NCBI RefSeq assembly: GCF_001518815.1 | Contig: NZ_CP013987.1 | Coordinates: 62,001 to 126,000 of the forward strand | DNA: 64,000 bases | From: Pseudomonas oryzihabitans | GTDB lineage: Bacteria; Pseudomonadota; Gammaproteobacteria; Pseudomonadales; Pseudomonadaceae | Reading direction: 5' to 3' | Part shown: one piece after another, positions 62,657-64,000 of the stretch | How the letters are laid out: every line of letters begins with the position of its first letter | Position numbering within the stretch: the stretch's first letter is position 1 | Made by a program: the position numbers and the translations under genes | Notes under the pieces: generated by a model | Databases searched by the model: none | What the model was told of the DNA's origin: nothing | What the model saw: the letters and a program-made list of their open reading frames with translations, nothing else

Positions 62657-63999
62657 CGCGGCGCTCGCCAGTTGGACCAGGCAGCGACCAGGCCCAGCCC
62701 GGCCGCCAGGGCCAGTCCCAGGCGCGGGGCCAGCCCGGCATCCAGATGCAGCAGCAGCGCCAGGGCCGCGGCGCCCAGTGCCATGCCGGTCTGGCGCGCG
62801 GTCGCCTGGACGCCGCCGGTGGCGCCGTTGCGACCGAGCGGGGCAGCGGTCAGCATGATCCTGTTGTTGGGCACCTGGAAAAAGCCGAAGCCGATGCCAC
62901 CGACGATCAGGCAGGGAACCAGCAGCGTGGTGGACTGCTCCAGCGGCATCACCGCGGCAGCCGCCAAGCCCAGGGCGATCCCCAGGCCGCCGAGCATGCA
63001 CAGTCGCTGGGGGGGATAGCGATCGGCCAGGCGCCCGGCCACCTGTGCCGACACGGCCACGGTGAGCGGCCAGGCCAGCATCAGCAGGGCAATCTGCAGG
63101 GGTACCAGGCCCAGCTGGTGCTGCAGGTAGAAGGGCAGGGCGAGAAAGCAGAGCATCTGCGCGGCGAAGGAGCAGACCGAGGCCAGCACCGAGTGACGCA
63201 TGGCGGGCAGCCCCAGCAGATCGACGGGCAGCAATGGCGCCGCCAGCCCGCGTTCGCGACGCACCAGCAGCACCAGACTGGCCGCGGCCAGCAGCAGCAG
63301 GACCACCCCCTGCAGGGGCGCGCCGCCAAGACGCTCCAGGCCGCCGATGCCGGCGCAGAACAGCAGGGCGTTGAGCAGCACGCTGACGGGATCGAGACGG
63401 CGTTGCGCGCGGGGGCTGTCGGGCAGGTTGCGCACCAGCAGGCCGACCAGGATAGCCAGGGGTACGTTGATCGCGAACAGCCAGGGCCAGCCGCCCAGCG
63501 CCAGGATGGCCGCGCCCAGGCTGGGCGCGGCTGCCGAACCCAGGGCCACGCAGAGGGCGTTGATGGCGATGCCGCGACCCAGGCGCGCGCGCGGATAGGA
63601 CAGCCGCACGATGCCGGCACTGACGCACATGATGGCGGCGGCGCCCACGCCCTGCAGCGCTCGGGCGGCGACCAGGCTGGCAAGATCCGGGGCCAGGGCG
63701 CAGCCCAGGGAGGCCAGGCCGAAGATGCCGACGCCGGTGGCGAACACCGGACGCAAGCCTAGCCGCTCGGCCACCGCGGACAACGGAAACAGCAGGGCGA
63801 CCAGGCTCAGCTGGTAGGCGCTGACGATCCACACCGCCGCAGCGGCGGACACATCCAGGGCCTCGGCGATGCTGGGCAGGGCCAGGTTGGCGATGCCACT
63901 GTCCAGCACCGTCATGCTGATGGCCAGGAGCAGGGCGGCAACAGCACGGTAGCGGCGCGGGCGCGGCAGTCCGTCGGCGACGGAGGCGGTGGCGCTCAA
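62653..63999 (-). CDS. MFS transporter, drug/multidrug efflux type (start at window edge)
   Basis: A protein of at least 448 residues with about 12-14 membrane helices. VLDSGIANLALPSIAEALDVSAAAAVWIVSAYQL is the DHA2-type opening (motif D1/C region) and PRARLGRGIAINALCVALGSAAAP follows in helix 5. Such proteins export drugs, dyes or natural toxic compounds. The first codon seen is TTG at 63999; the true start may lie beyond the window. It overlaps the metallopeptidase stop by four bases. Confidence 0.88.
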   Translation of the reverse strand: MSATASVADGLPRPRRYRAVAALLLAISMTVLDSGIANLALPSIAEALDVSAAAAVWIVSAYQLSLVALLFPLSAVAERLGLRPVFATGVGIFGLASLGCALAPDLASLVAARALQGVGAAAIMCVSAGIVRLSYPRARLGRGIAINALCVALGSAAAPSLGAAILALGGWPWLFAINVPLAILVGLLVRNLPDSPRAQRRLDPVSVLLNALLFCAGIGGLERLGGAPLQGVVLLLLAAASLVLLVRRERGLAAPLLPVDLLGLPAMRHSVLASVCSFAAQMLCFLALPFYLQHQLGLVPLQIALLMLAWPLTVAVSAQVAGRLADRYPPQRLCMLGGLGIALGLAAAAVMPLEQSTTLLVPCLIVGGIGFGFFQVPNNRIMLTAAPLGRNGATGGVQATARQTGMALGAAALALLLHLDAGLAPRLGLALAAGLGLVAAWSNWRAPR

Positions 64000-64000
64000 T

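Overview
This 64 kb window reads as chromosomal DNA of a Pseudomonas, possibly of the P. oryzihabitans/psychrotolerans type; the species is my guess and cannot be fixed from the window. The DNA is GC-rich. It carries gene sets typical of the genus: trpI/trpBA divergence, glycine-betaine demethylation (gbcA/gbcB), AlgB/KinB, a NorR/Hmp nitric-oxide pair, ubiA/ubiC and several methyl-accepting chemotaxis proteins. In P. aeruginosa the relatives of many of these genes lie not far from the replication origin. I see no rRNA, tRNA, CRISPR array, insertion sequence or prophage.

Layout. 0-8 kb: the end of a choline/betaine binding protein, then norR and hmp with a clear sigma54/NorR control region, small stress proteins (DUF1161, dodecin, DUF883) and the trpI / trpBA pair. 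7.9-8.56 kb: a gene-free stretch with repeated DnaA-box-like motifs and AT-rich TGATCAA blocks. 8.6-13.1 kb: a DUF2141 protein, a HAD phosphatase and two tandem chemoreceptors. 13.3-16 kb: divergent gbcA and gbcB, then an inverted-repeat element. 16.1-21.6 kb: a six-gene stressosome operon (rsbR-rsbS-rsbT-rsbX-like-hybrid kinase-REC/kinase) on the minus strand. 21.7-25.3 kb: PepSY protein, CHAD protein facing a double-domain PPK2 enzyme, and a cold-shock protein. 25.6-31.8 kb: an LplT-Aas fusion, a chemoreceptor and D-lactate dehydrogenase.

31.8-43.5 kb is a sugar or polyol catabolic island. It holds an MFS transporter, a SorC-type regulator, two short-chain dehydrogenases and a ribose-type ABC importer on the minus strand, and a split transketolase plus FGGY kinase on the plus strand, all around one AT-rich divergent control region. 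A triple inverted-repeat array follows. 44-48.3 kb: kinB and algB, then a small-protein operon behind a sigma54 promoter and four TGCA-N4-GCAA motifs that could be AlgB sites. 48.6-54.6 kb: an AaeAB-like aromatic-acid efflux system with its own outer-membrane channel and a divergent LysR regulator. 54.8-64 kb: a DMT exporter, ubiA/ubiC, a DUF2780 protein, a SpmAB-like membrane protein, a small gene behind a LexA box, paired lipoproteins, a lipoprotein metallopeptidase and the start of an MFS exporter.

The best candidates for something not yet described are the stressosome operon, which ends in two-component proteins with no DNA-binding output; the DnaA-box cluster after trpA; the AlgB-linked operator family; and the LexA-controlled 58-residue gene. 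All functional calls rest on reading motifs and gene order; no database search was run.
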